Below are positions 53,461 to 63,890 of a stretch of 64,000 nucleotides of DNA, piece after piece (the first letter of the stretch is position 1; the number at the start of each line of letters is the position of its first letter). The DNA is from Dipteris shenzhenensis (taxonomy: Eukaryota; Polypodiophyta; Polypodiopsida; Gleicheniales). The stretch is taken from the NCBI GenBank assembly GCA_047967505.1, contig CM106541.1; one strand, given 5' to 3'. Made by a program: the position numbers and the translations under genes. The notes beneath the pieces were generated by a model that had not been told where the DNA came from, did not search any database, and saw only the letters and a program-made list of their open reading frames with translations.

Positions 53461-54046
53461 CCTTTTTTATATAAGATTTAAATTTAAAGATAATGAATCT
53501 AATACTTCATGTTTGTTTTCATGCAATAGAGGGAGAAGAAATGGATAAAGTCAATACTACACTAGTGAAGGGTATACATAGAGATTTGGAGGCACTCCCT
53601 TCTACTTCATCAATGCAATCACCTCTAACTTTGGTTGCATAATCCCATGAGCAGAAGAGCCTTGAAGACACGATAGAAAGGAAGAATAAGCACAAACATA
53701 GAATAAAAGCATAGAATGCAAGCTATGACACAGATCCATTTTGCAAATTTGGCTTCATTGGATAAAATGGAAAGCTCATTTGAGGTCAGGGTCATTTTGA
53801 AACAAGAACCTCAGTATTTGAGATTTGGTAGAGAGGAGGTTTCAATCCTCTCCGATCCTTTAAAAGAGGTTAATGACAATGTTATTGTGGCCATCCTCAA
53901 GTTTGATACTATCATTTTCTTTGGTTGCTACTTCAATGTTTTAATTAAATCTAATGAGCTAATGTTTATTTATTTGTTGGTGCAGTATAGTTATATCTCA
54001 GTTTCCTAGTGTAGTGTAGAATCATGTCTACATGCTCGATTCCCTC
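53461..54046 (+). pseudogene. Possible further exons downstream of copy B
   Basis: A short open frame at 53716-54009 reads FANLASLDKMESSFEVRVIL, QEPQYLRFGREEVSILSDPL. It could be an additional exon of copy B or of the duplicated gene segment that follows. No domain recognised. Confidence 0.25.
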
Positions 54047-54547
54047 TTTTCTTCTATACTTAGCTCTCCTCAAAAGACAACACAAGATGTTTGTACCTGG
54101 TTAAACCCTTTAAATTTAGATGGGGTGCAATTCATCTTTATGTCGTATCATGAGGAGTGAGTATCAACTCCAACCTTATTTTTACTATTTCTTTGGCAAG
54201 ATTGTGTGAAACAATAATTGTTTTTAATTTGGTCATGTAGCTCACATTGGAGTCTAATCATTTGGGACCTTGAAGAAAACCTTTTGTGGTTTGTGAATTC
54301 AATGGCAGGATATCATGCCAAGGCGCCAAGGTAAGTGTTCACTTAATATTTTTGTTACTTTCTTATTTCGTATCTTATGATCATGACATATTAATTTCTT
54401 TCATATGTCATGATGGAAAATGTTGCACATCGGCTAGTATCTACTATCAGAACAACCAAGGAGCGACAAGGCCAAGTAGATTTCAAACGATGTCTACTAG
54501 TGGGAAAAAAAGATGGGCATAGCTGTGGGTGGAGAGTTGCCTACAAT
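54047..54547 (+). repeat. 501-bp tandem duplication, first copy
   Basis: Identical as far as I can compare with 54548-55048. It contains a probable exon (SSILSSPQKTTQDVCTWLNP, LNLDGVQFIFMSYHEE) and a second one with SCQGAKVSVHL. Confidence 0.93.
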
Positions 54548-55048
54548 TTTTCTTCTATACTTAGCTCTCCTCAAAAGACAACACAAGATGTTTGTACCTG
54601 GTTAAACCCTTTAAATTTAGATGGGGTGCAATTCATCTTTATGTCGTATCATGAGGAGTGAGTATCAACTCCAACCTTATTTTTACTATTTCTTTGGCAA
54701 GATTGTGTGAAACAATAATTGTTTTTAATTTGGTCATGTAGCTCACATTGGAGTCTAATCATTTGGGACCTTGAAGAAAACCTTTTGTGGTTTGTGAATT
54801 CAATGGCAGGATATCATGCCAAGGCGCCAAGGTAAGTGTTCACTTAATATTTTTGTTACTTTCTTATTTCGTATCTTATGATCATGACATATTAATTTCT
54901 TTCATATGTCATGATGGAAAATGTTGCACATCGGCTAGTATCTACTATCAGAACAACCAAGGAGCGACAAGGCCAAGTAGATTTCAAACGATGTCTACTA
55001 GTGGGAAAAAAAGATGGGCATAGCTGTGGGTGGAGAGTTGCCTACAAT
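54548..55048 (+). repeat. 501-bp tandem duplication, second copy
   Basis: Starts at the repeated TTTTCTTCTATACTTAGC and ends at GTTGCCTACAATT, after which unique sequence follows (GCATGTTGTTCG). The absence of visible differences to the first copy indicates a very recent event. Confidence 0.93.
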
Positions 55049-55835
55049 TGCATGTTGTTCGTTAGTGAAATTTTCTATTTGGAGTCACCTGTCAAAATGG
55101 AATCATATACAGAGGCTGATCTACTAGTGTTCGGGCTGAGAGTATTCATCACCTAATTGCTACCATTGAGGAAGATTGTGCAAGTAAAGTAGCAACACAT
55201 CCTCCAAGAGAAGAAGAGACTCAATCAAATGAAAACACCATTGTTAATGTTGCGGAACAACCTAAAAATATGACTACATTGAAGCAGGTATGAAATCTTT
55301 ATACTTCTATGCTTATTTAATTAATCCTTTATTTGAGATGTGTAAATCTCATAACTTTTTTATATTTTTATAGCAGAAGGAGGATGTAGAAGACATAGCA
55401 AGCAAAGTAGAATACGATGTAGACCACTCTCTCAGTAAGATGAGTCATGAAAATATGACTCTATTGCAACATATTGGAAGTTTATTTAATGTTATGTTGT
55501 TAATTTGACAACAACCTCATACTTTTGATGTAAACTTTTCCTTGTCTTTATTCCTAGTTTGATTAAACCCAACAAGCTAATACTCTTTTTTTTTTGGAGT
55601 GATGTTATAGCATATTTTTCTCAAAATATACAAAGAGCTTCATATATGCTCGATTCTCTTATTTCTAAAGTGCTTAGCAACAAAAAAAATACCATGAGGA
55701 TGTTTGCAAGTGGTTGAAGCATGTTCCTATGAATGAGGCACGAGTTATCTTTACAACATATTTTGAGAAGTAAGCATCAAACCCTACTTGCATTTACTCA
55801 TGATATTTATTTCATTATTTTATGCCTATAATTTT
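55049..55835 (+). pseudogene. Diverged third copy of the duplicated exon and flanking fragments
   Basis: At about 55650-55770 a segment reads YMLDSLISKVLSN, then in another frame YHEDVCKWLKHVPMNEARVI FTTYFEK, clearly parallel to the duplicated exon (DVCTWLNPLNLDGVQFIFMSYHEE), again followed by a GTAAGC/GTGAG-like donor. Between 55150 and 55500 are fragments containing EEDCASKVATHPPREEETQS and EDVEDIASKVEYDVDHSLSK. The gene family is unknown. Confidence 0.4.
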
Positions 55836-55950
55836 ATGATATGAATGCGTGATGATGTGATTACTTGGAAATATTAAATGTGTGATGAGAATTATGATAT
55901 GAATGTGTGATGATGTGATTATTTGAAAATATTAAATGTGTGAAGAGAAT
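55836..55950. repeat. Two-copy tandem repeat (~58 bp)
   Basis: TGATATGAATGCGTGATGATGTGATTACTTGGAAATATTAAATGTGTGA-type unit occurs twice in succession with a few substitutions. Confidence 0.85.
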
Positions 55951-57245
55951 ATCATAATAATTGTTTGTAATCTTTCACTTTCAAGTATCGATTCCCAATG
56001 CTTCACTCACTTAAAGTATAAGAGCATTCCCAATCCTCTACTCAACCTTTCATTTCATACTATCGGTTAAAGTGTCACTCATCTGTGCAAACACACTATG
56101 GTGCTCACCCATCCTTATCATAGTGAACACACCTTTCTCTCATTCTTGCTCTATTTATTTTCTTCACTCCTCACCCTCGACGTTACGTTACTGAACTTGT
56201 ATTCTTCCATCCTAGTCCTTCCACAATGCTCTCTTCTTTCGTCCATCCTAGGTAGTCCTTTTGGAAGAACTTTCTTCTTTTATCTCTCTTTCTTTATCAT
56301 CTCCCCACCCATGGATGTATATAACATCATCGGAAACATGAAGTCAGGAATTAATAGTCTTAAAGAATGGATTGCTGACCAAGGAAGGAGCAAGTAGAGA
56401 GGCTAGAATTCGACAAGGCTTTTCCATTTTCAATCCAAAAGTACCTCAAAAATGAATTTGGATAGTGCACCAGTCCAAAATTAATGAAATAGGTGTTTGA
56501 GTGGCATGCTACTTATGTGGCACATGACATGGCATGCTAAGGTGGTAGGCTGACCAAGACTATAGTGATGAGGTCATAGTGACATGGCACTACTGAGGTG
56601 TTCTATTGACACATGGTAGTATGTTGACATGGCAGTCCCTATGGTCAGTAGATGATGTAGCATGCTAGTGTAGCCAGTGATGTGGCACTAGTGTTCCCAC
56701 TGATGACATGGTAAGGTCAGTGCTGATGTGGTAGGCAGCTATGATGTTGACGTGGAGGATAAGGAGATGGTGCCACATGGCCCTTCAGATAAGGCTTCCA
56801 TGTGGTAGCGTGGAGTCCAAGTGCTAAGATGAGCCTCATCAAAATCTTTGAAGATTCCATCCGAATCTAAGAAAATTTTGATTCCGTGGAGTAGTTTAGT
56901 CCGACTCTTGATGCTGCAGTCTATTGGTGGCAGGTCACTGCTCTTGTGATTTGAACTAGAATACCACTGAGGCAGTATTTCAAACCAAAAGAGGGAATGC
57001 ATGGGCGAAAACATGGAAATGTTCTTTTTTAACCATGTAAATGGGACCGGAGGCCATGATACTTTGCACGGCGGGCCTCAATTTAGGCGAGTTTAAGTCA
57101 ATTGCAAAGTATCATAGCCATTGGGTCCCATGTGCATGACTAGAATACCACGAGGCGTTATTTTGATATGTGGTGAAAAAGTGATATGAATCTTATAAAT
57201 AACACATTTGAGGAAACCAAATGCAATAGTACCTAGCGAGAATAT
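55951..57245. other. Unassigned; GATGTGGCA-rich region
   Basis: 56098-56397 holds a 99-codon plus-strand frame with MDVYNIIGNMKSGINSLKEW, unrecognised. From 56478 TCCAAAATTAATGAAATAGG introduces a zone (56490-56760) rich in GATGTGGCA/GACATGGCA words, similar to 26725-26900, so both may be ends of one element family. Around 57040-57130 the words CAAAGTATCATAGCC and ATACTTTGCA form an inverted pair. Confidence 0.4.
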
Positions 57246-57415
57246 TTGTACCATTCTAAATTAGAGGATTTCCAACTTTCATTTGGTTTCACGAATGGAT
57301 GCCGAACATGGCCATGGAAAATGGACATCTTGGACCCACAATGTCCTGATTTAATTAAAATGGTAATGAACCCTAAAACAATGCCCATAGGTTTTAAAAT
57401 TTCACAACCCATTTC
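57246..57415 (+). pseudogene. Short unassigned open segment
   Basis: The 5' part of a 204-codon open frame reads LEDFQLSFGFTNGCRTWPWK and MDILDPQCPDLIKMVMNPKT before running into the polypyrimidine tract. Only these ~55 codons look protein-like, with no recognisable family. Confidence 0.2.
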
Positions 57416-57419
57416 ATGC

Positions 57420-57832
57420 TATTACCTTTCCCTTTTCCCTTTCCTTCACTTTCCCTTTCCATCCCTTTCCTTTCCCTTTCCCTTTCCCTTTCCTTCCCAT
57501 GCCCTTTGCCTTTCCCTTTCTTTCCCTTTCCATTTCCCTTTTCCCCTTTCCCTTTCCATCCCTTTGTTTCCTTTCCCTTTCCCTTTCCCTTTCCCTTTCC
57601 CTTCCCCTTTCCTTTCCCTTGCCCTCCCCTTCCCTTCTCCTCTCTTTTCTCCTTCTTCAATTTTGCCCTTTTCTCATTTTCCCTCTTCTTCCCTCTCCCT
57701 TTCCTTCATCCCTTTCTCCCTTCTCTTTTCTCTTTCTTCTCTTTTCTCCCTATTCTCTCTCCCTTCCCTCTCTTTCCCTTTTCTCTTTTTCTCTTTTCTC
57801 TTTTCTCTTTTCTCCTTTTCCTCCCTTTGTTT
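57420..57832. repeat. Polypyrimidine tract, mainly (CCCTTT)n
   Basis: About 410 bp of CCCTTTCCCTTTCC-type sequence changing to CTCTTTTCTCTTTTC at the right. It can form intramolecular triplex DNA. All long open frames over it (Phe/Pro/Leu/Ser, or Lys/Gly/Glu on the minus strand) are artefacts. Confidence 0.95.
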
Positions 57833-57949
57833 CAAAATTTATGTATGTTTAATTAATTGAACTTACAATGAGCGTTAGGCTTTATGAATGTATGTTTTTT
57901 AAAAATAGGCTTGAAACATATGCTTTCCCTTTCTTTCAAAATGAATGTT

Positions 57950-58920
57950 TTTTAAAAATAGGCCTATAGGTTCTAAGCATATTCATATACATGCTTAAAG
58001 CTTGAAGCATATGCATATGCTAAACATATGCATAAGCATATGCTTTAAAGCTTTAAGTATATGCTTCAAGGCTTTGAAGCTTCAAGAATATGCTTCAAAG
58101 TCTTAAATCTTCAAACATAAGCATAATCATATCCTTCAAAGCTTTAAGCTTTATGCACATGCTAAAGCATATGCTTTAAAGCTTTAAGCTTTATGCATAT
58201 GCATAAATCTTTAAAGCTTTAAGCCTATGCATAAGCATATGATTTAAAGATTTAAGATTTATTCTTATGCTTTAAATATTTAATCTTTAAAGATTTAAGC
58301 ATATGCTTCAAGCCTATATTGCTTCCTGTGGCTTAAAGCATATGCTTTAAAGCTTTAAAGCTTTAAGCTTTAAGCTTTATGAATACACCTTTCGTAGTTT
58401 AGATAATATACAATGGATACAAAGGTGTTGTGGTTGCTGATCCAAAGGTATTTCATGCCAGAAGCTTTCTTTGAGGTGAAGCATGACAAATCATCACTTG
58501 TTTCTCTTGATATTCTTGATTGGACTCCTTTTACCTTGCTATATTAATCGATAGATTATAACCCTTTTTTCATACATTGGTAATAGTGAGTGCATATCCC
58601 ACTTCATATGTCAAGTACTCGAGCACCAGCCATCCCACCAACATAGTGCATGCAAGACTCTCTCAATTAAGATAGCAAGGTAGTGAGCAAGTACATTCAA
58701 GAATATCAAGAGAAACAAGTGATGATAATTTTTTCATGCTTGGCCTCTATTTTGTTCTGTTTTCATGCATATGCTTCAAAGCTTTATGCATATGCGTTAA
58801 ATCTTTTCAGCTTTAAGCATATGCATGAGCATATACTTTAAAGCTTTAAGCTTTATGCATATGCTTCAAAGCTTTATGAAAAAGCATAAAGCTTAAAAGC
58901 TTTAATTAATTTAATAATTA
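57950..58920. repeat. AAGCATATGCTT / TTTAAAGCTTTAAAGC palindrome-rich region
   Basis: Dense irregular array of the self-complementary words AAGCATATGCTT, TTTAAAGCTTTAA and ATGCATAAGCAT. A non-repetitive island (58390-58740) inside it contains an imperfect inverted pair: AAGCATGACAAATCATCACTTG with TCTTGATATTC, and GAATATCAAGAGAAACAAGT with GATGATAATTTTTTCATGCTT. The whole looks like a foldback element in a palindromic array. Confidence 0.8.
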
Positions 58921-59400
58921 GTTTAATTACTGTGCATTTATTTAGGAGTAGGTATTCTTGGGAACACAATGCATAAATGGATGTAGACTTCACCATTGTG
59001 CTCTCAGGAATTCTCACTCTTCCTGCAAAATGCGTGTTTAATTAGAATGCATTCTAGAGTATAAATAAAATCTTTTCAAGAGTTTAAATAAACCCTCCCA
59101 TTTTGTTTCGTGAAGGATGCTAGCAAAGGATCAAGTGGTAGCGGTAATAAGCAACCTCCTCTAATAGTACTACCTCGAGTAGTATTACAGAGAAGGCTTG
59201 CAAATTACTCACAAAGCTACATTCCAATTCTAGGGAAAGACCCCTACATGAGTGATACGAGGAGAGAAAGTGAGTGTCAGGTCTACTAACCTCCGTAAAG
59301 ATCTACCAAGGCATCATCGAAGGTGGAACTAGGGAGAGAGAGAGCCATCATTGATGTAACTCTGGTACATGCATAGCTGTTTGGGGGAGTCAAGCAATAG
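58921..59400. other. No recognised feature
   Basis: AT-rich unique sequence. A GGGAACACAATGCATAAATG stretch and a GAGAGAAAGTGAGTGTCAGG stretch show no coding signal. Confidence 0.3.
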
Positions 59401-59419
59401 TCCCAAGATGTAAAAATGT

Positions 59420-59900
59420 TTGGAGAGATGTGAAGAGGCCAAAGAAGAAAGAATAAATGAGAGGACAATATTTAGATTCATTCACAGGCGAAGGGTACCA
59501 TATCCGCTGGACCTTGCTCTTCTCCCTAGACACATGTAACGTGATTGGCTACAAGAAGCTCTTTGTAAATCCAAAGAGATGGAGAGGATGTAACCGATCA
59601 AGAGTGGGAGCTTGCACTCGGATGTATGCTGCATGTAAGTTTCTTACCTTTCTACTTAATTTGGGTATTTGTGGTCACAGTTGCTATAAAATGCATCCTC
59701 ATTGTTTTAATCATGCATTTTTGTAGTACAAAAAGTACAGTGCATTACGGTCACATGGATGACATTTTTTGTGTGGAACACATCGATTCAAGGAGAGTCA
59801 CCTATGATTGTGGAATCATGGCTAACTTTGTATAAGATAGCCGAGCAAGTGCTTCTGATACCAATCTTCTCTCCTCATAATTAGATTATTTTGGGACCAT
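59420..59900 (+). pseudogene. CACTA transposase fragment, second copy (empty site)
   Basis: Homologous to 19185-19320 joined to 21870-22215. The coding reads EEAKEERINERTIFRFIHRR, YPLDLALLPRHM, DWLQEALCKSKEMERM and ends with the same donor (ATGTAAGTTTCTTACC). A second exon has YGHMDDIFCVEHIDSRRVTY and DCGIMANF. There is no LTR insertion between DWLQ and ALCK, so it preserves the ancestral join. Stops (TAA within the DWLQ approach, TAA at 59833) show it is dead. The homology ends at 59900. Confidence 0.88.
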
Positions 59901-60150
59901 CACTGCAAGACAGGGCCGCTTTTTGACACTGATACCGATGCTAAATACAAAGAATTTGTTTTTAAACAAGCAGAAAGTGTCAAAAATTCTATCGGTGTGA
60001 TTGTTGCAAAGAAACCATCAGTGCGGGAGTCGGTGTCACCGTCAATAAAATATGCCCGACAATGTCGGTATGGGTGTCGATGTAGGCATCGATATACACC
60101 GACATTGCAATGTCAATATAGGCATCGGTATATACTGACGTTTTTATAGA
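59901..60150 (+). mobile_element. Left end of a second CACTA-like element
   Basis: CACTGCAAGACAGGG at 59901 resembles the En/Spm terminus CACTACAAGAAAA and begins exactly where the homology of the preceding fragment stops. The next 240 bp are rich in inverted words (ACTGATACCGATGC, AATGTCGGTATGGGTGTCGA, GGCATCGATATACACCGACA, GGCATCGGTATATACTGACG), again the pattern of subterminal repeats. The right end was not located. Confidence 0.5.
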
Positions 60151-60154
60151 AGGC

Positions 60155-60225
60155 TTAAAAAACAATTTGTGGGGCATGATGGGACATGTTTCAGCCCCAT
60201 CCTACCCCACAAATTTTTTTCCCAT
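60155..60225. other. Imperfect hairpin around AATTTGTGGGG
   Basis: AACAATTTGTGGGGCATGAT (about 60162-60181) pairs with CCCCATCCTACCCCACAAAT (about 60196-60215) with one or two mismatches. Possible foldback or part of the element's subterminal zone. Confidence 0.6.
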
Positions 60226-60255
60226 TAAAATCATGATTAAGTGTTACAAATGCGG

Positions 60256-60425
60256 AGGTGTACATTACAATTTTGCAAAGAAGGTCTACAAAGTAATGGC
60301 AAATGTGCCGAAGCAATGTGCTACAAAATGGCAAATCCGCCAAAGTAATGCGCTTCAAAATGGCAAAAGTGCCGAGGTGATCTACTACAAAAGGGCAAAA
60401 GTGCCGAATTACTGAATGACAAAAT
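60256..60425. repeat. Minisatellite with AAAATGGCAAAAGTGCCGAAG core
   Basis: Four degenerate units of about 35 bp, each with GCAAA(A/T)GTGCCGA followed by (G/C)TGCTACAAAA or similar. Confidence 0.75.
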
Positions 60426-61640
60426 GTCCTATCCTACTATTGCTCCTCCTCCCCTCCTTGCCCTCCTCACCCTGCTCGATGTCGCTCTCTTTGCATGTGC
60501 CCTCCTCATCCTCCTTGCCCTCCTCACCCTTAGTTTGTCTTAGTGCACCCGATCCCTCGCCCTCCTCTTCTGCTAGCCTAACTACTTCTTGTTCAAATCC
60601 AGTCTCTCCGTTCGGATCTCCGAATGGGTGGAACGTGCCTCCCTAAGAATGAAACAAGTTATAAAAATTAAGAGCGTTGATTGTAAGACAATGGTGATAG
60701 TCAAAAAATAACAAAGACAAATAGGGTATACTCGCCACCACCCTTTCCCAATCGATGTGGACTCCTTCTTTCTCCTTCTCCTTAAACCATTTCTTGGCTC
60801 CAATTTTGAACGCCCTTCTTTACTCCTCGTTGTCTGGAGGCCTTCCAATCACACATTTTGGTGGATCCAAATTCAATTAGTTAGATATGAATGACAAGAC
60901 ATTGGAACGATTGAACATATTATAAATTTAGTAGAAGATAAATATATACTTACCACCCATGCCTCATTGCCGAGTCTGCCACTGCTCGCGAGGTGTGAAG
61001 GACCTATGGTCACTAGGCGTATCCTCACTACCCTCCGTTGAGGCTCAAACACACCTGGATTCTCCTTGTAATCCTTCTTCTCTCTTCCAATCCTTGGGTT
61101 CACTCACCCTAGCTTGTGCTTACCATCCTTAACAACATACCTTACTTCGTATCTATGAGACTTAAGGAGCCCCCCCATCCGTGTAAGCATGGTATTTCGA
61201 TCAAACTCATACCCTTTGAAAATTGTCTCCTTAGGGAATCTATGACGACCTCCTTGGCTTTCTTGTCCTATTGGTTCCAAGGTTTGAATAAATCATTGGG
61301 GAATTGGGTGCTCACGAATTTCATGTATCTTGTGATGCCCTTCCCATCCTCGTCATGTATAGCCTCCCCAAGGTTTGAATAAATCATTGGGGATTCAGTG
61401 GGTTCTCATCAACCTCATGTATCTTGTGACGCCCTTCCCGTCCTCGTCATGTATAGCCTCCCCAATGTTATTCACTCTGTAGATAGCTCCTCGGGGAAAA
61501 AAGTGCGAAGGATTCACGGTGGATGGAGTAGCAGAGCGAGCACTTAAGGAGGGAGGAGTAAGGGAGCGAGTGGTTTCTAGGGTGCTGCGGCGTATGAGTG
61601 GAGAGGGCAAGGGACTTGGCTGGTATTGTGTCTCATGATA
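60426..61640 (-). pseudogene. Transposon protein, possibly plant En/Spm second protein type
   Basis: Multi-exon minus-strand remnant. In order: NIGEAIHDEDGKGVTRYMRL (and a duplicated, slightly diverged segment with ITRYMKFVSTQFPNDLFKPW), KKAKEVVIDSLRRQFSKGYE, FDRNTMLTRMG, RYEVRYVVKDGKHKLG, NPRIGREKKDYKENPGVFEP with ASSGRLGNEAWV before a donor, then CVIGRPPDNEE and AKKWFKEKEKEGVHIDWERV before a donor, and finally GGTFHPFGDPNGETGFEQEV with an acidic tail. This style (a basic N-part, then GNEAW..., GGxFxPFG) recalls plant En/Spm-type transposase-associated proteins (Transposase_24), but I cannot confirm it. It would fit as the second gene of the element starting at 59901. Confidence 0.45.
61275..61450. 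repeat. ~112-bp tandem duplication within the transposon gene
   Basis: AAGGTTTGAATAAATCATTG and CTTGTGATGCCCTTCCCATC with CTCGTCATGTATAGCCTCCC each occur twice, spaced about 106-115 bp. It duplicates an exon segment. Confidence 0.8.
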
Positions 61641-62220
61641 TAGGGGAGATCTGGAGGGATGGGAGTGTGTAGACTCATCTACATCGCTTGTGCCACCACA
61701 GTAGCCTTGACCCTTACTACTCTTTTTGGACCTACGATGGGTATGCCCAAGTGATGACCCCTACGATTGGTACGCCTAGGTGATGACCCGTCAAAGGGGG
61801 CTACAGGGGATGATTATCGAGTAGGTGAATCCATTGATGTCCCTGATCTACCCCTGAGGGGTGTAGGAGAGGGAATAGGTGAGGTCCTCTTCTGGGACAG
61901 GATAGAGAAGAATATCGCTGCCTTCGCATAGCTTATGGATGGGACAAACTCATCGGGACTTCTGAGAAAGCCATGGGCTACTAACAAGGAGTTACCGAAG
62001 GGGTAGTCACAGGGGTAAGCCCCTAAAGATTTAGCTTATGGGGTGTGCACCTAGGGTTAGTCACAGGGGCAGGCCTCTGAGGAGTCGGCTAAGTGGAATC
62101 AAAGTCCTTTAGAGAGTACAACCCATGATGTCTCCTCCTACGAGGGGTCCCATGATCATGGGGTCTGTGGTTTCCAAATGTGCGACATGCTGACATGTCT
62201 AGTTTGGGAGGATTGGACAA
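61641..62220 (-). pseudogene. Upstream Pro/Ser-rich segment of the transposon gene
   Basis: The minus strand opens with MSACRTFGNHRPHDHGTPRR at about 62190 and continues Pro/Thr-rich with stops. In DNA the phrase GGTTAGTCACAGGGGCAGGC and a variant are repeated near 61996 and 62055. Probably the variable N-terminal part of the same transposon protein. Confidence 0.3.
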
Positions 62221-62394
62221 ACACAAACACAAGAGTGGGTAAGAAGTGGACAAAGCAAAAAGCAATAAATACTCACACTTTACTTAAAAGACAATTTACT
62301 ACTTAAAACTCAATTTCAATTTACTAAAACTATGAAAAGATAATTTACTTAAGATTTCATCGTATATGATCATATATCTCCATAAAATACATTA

Positions 62395-62590
62395 CCATAT
62401 GTATCCAAAAGGGTATTCATATACAAAATTTGGGTCCAAAAGAGTGTTCAAGTACAAAATTTAGCTCAAAAAGAGTGTTGTTCAAGTACAAAATTTAGCT
62501 CAAAAAGAGTGTTCATATACAAAAATTCTCACAAAAAGAGTATTCTCAAACAAAATTTATCTCCAAAAGAGATATTCTCCAAAATTTCTA
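62395..62590. repeat. Tandem repeat with AAAAGAGTGTTCAAGTACAAAATTT core
   Basis: Five to six units of about 30-37 bp, each with CAAAAGAGTGTTC and TACAAAATTT(A/G)G(C/G)TC, degenerating at the right. Non-coding. Confidence 0.8.
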
Positions 62591-62604
62591 GAAGAGAGGA
62601 GGAG

Positions 62605-63060
62605 GTCTACTGCTTTGCATTACTATCACTCATACTTTCCTCCTCCTCATGGCTAGATAGGTCACTCGAGACCTCATCTTGCACATCTTCTAATATATGT
62701 TGATACTCTTCTTGGACTATCTTCTGACGGTCCAAGAAGATGTCTACACAAACCATTATGTCTTTGATAGTATCCTCCTTGTTAATGAGTGCCTTGAGCG
62801 ATCTCTCCAAAGCTTTTGTGGAAATCTTGTAGGTTGTTTCGTTTGACCCTCAAAAAATGCCACTCCTGGTGCAATCGGTCTAGACCCCACCCACATGCAT
62901 GCACTTCGATGTTAAACTTTATCCAATCTACATCTGCACAATTTTTTTTGCTACATGTGATAGCAGAGTATTCATGTCCCGACGGAGAACAACACTATGG
63001 GGAACCAAGTTGGGGTTTACAAAAGACTGTCAGGGAGGAGGGCATTCCGTTTTTAATCCG
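62605..63060 (-). pseudogene. Unrecognised transposon-type coding remnant
   Basis: The minus strand from about 63030 reads GHEYSAITCSKKNCADVDWI, KFNIEVHACGWGLDRLHQEW and HFLRVKRNNLQDFHKSFGEI. In a second frame it continues ALERSLKALINKEDTIKDIM, VCVDIFLDRQKIVQEEYQHI and an acidic end (SSHEEEESMSDSNAKQ) stopping at about 62607. One frameshift links the parts. No family recognised. It may be the 5' part of the gene at 60426-62220 or a separate fragment. Confidence 0.4.
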
Positions 63061-63730
63061 TTTGAAAAAACAACCAAATACGTGCATATAAAACACATTA
63101 CAAGTCATATTAGGTCACTCACTCAAGATTTGTAAAAGAATTCAAGGTAGAAACAAGCTACATTCACATTCACTTCTATTAAAATAATTATATATATCAC
63201 ACAATCCAATATGTTCCGAAAAGATAATTCTAGGAAACTTTATTGCATCCACTCTCCTTTATTCCACAAATTGCACCAATCACATCCCCTATCACCTTAT
63301 CCACTTTATCCTCCTCAGCTTTTGTACGTTTGATTCTTTACATTTCCCTTCTCCGCTTCATCCTCCCTCAATCGTTAAAGTCTCCCCTCCTCTCTTCTTT
63401 GTATCACACCACTCCCCTGCTATATCTCTCGTCGTTCCCTTCTAGTCTATTGCTTGTTCCCTTCTCATCATTCCCCTCCTTCCACTCTGCTACTGCTCGT
63501 CACTCTCTCATCACTTCCTTCTCGCTGCTCCCTTCTTATTGCTCTCTCTCTACTACTCCCAATGGCCCCTAGCAAAGAAGCTCGATAGCATACTTGGAGG
63601 AGTTGTATAGTCAGTATTATGATATAAAGGATGGGGAGGTATATGTACCATCGCTCCCTCGGGTGCACCTGTGTCCCTCTACACATACCATGGGCAAGGA
63701 TTATTCCGACAAGACCGATCACGAAATCCT
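63061..63730. other. No recognised gene; pyrimidine-rich stretch
   Basis: 63240-63560 is rich in CTCC/TTC words and has a 109-codon frame on the plus strand and an 84-codon one on the minus strand, neither with a motif. Confidence 0.3.
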
Positions 63731-63734
63731 AGAG

Positions 63735-63890
63735 GATTCCCCACTCTTAACCCTAGACACTAAGCTTTAGGCTCTAAACCCTAAATCCTAAACCTGAAAC
63801 CCTAGACCCTATACCCTTGACCCTCAACCCTTGAACCTTGCCCCTAGACTAAACTTAGAACCTAGATCCTATGCCCCATATCATAAACCA
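63735..63890. repeat. Degenerate CCCTAAA telomere-like stretch
   Basis: CTAAACCCTAAATCCTAAAC, CTGAAACCCTAGACCCTA and following looser copies. This is the complement of the TTTAGGG type seen at 29755 and 37925. Confidence 0.75.

Noticed and set aside
57246-57860. 204-codon plus-strand frame
   Set aside because: Beyond the first ~55 codons it is a direct translation of the (CCCTTT)n tract.
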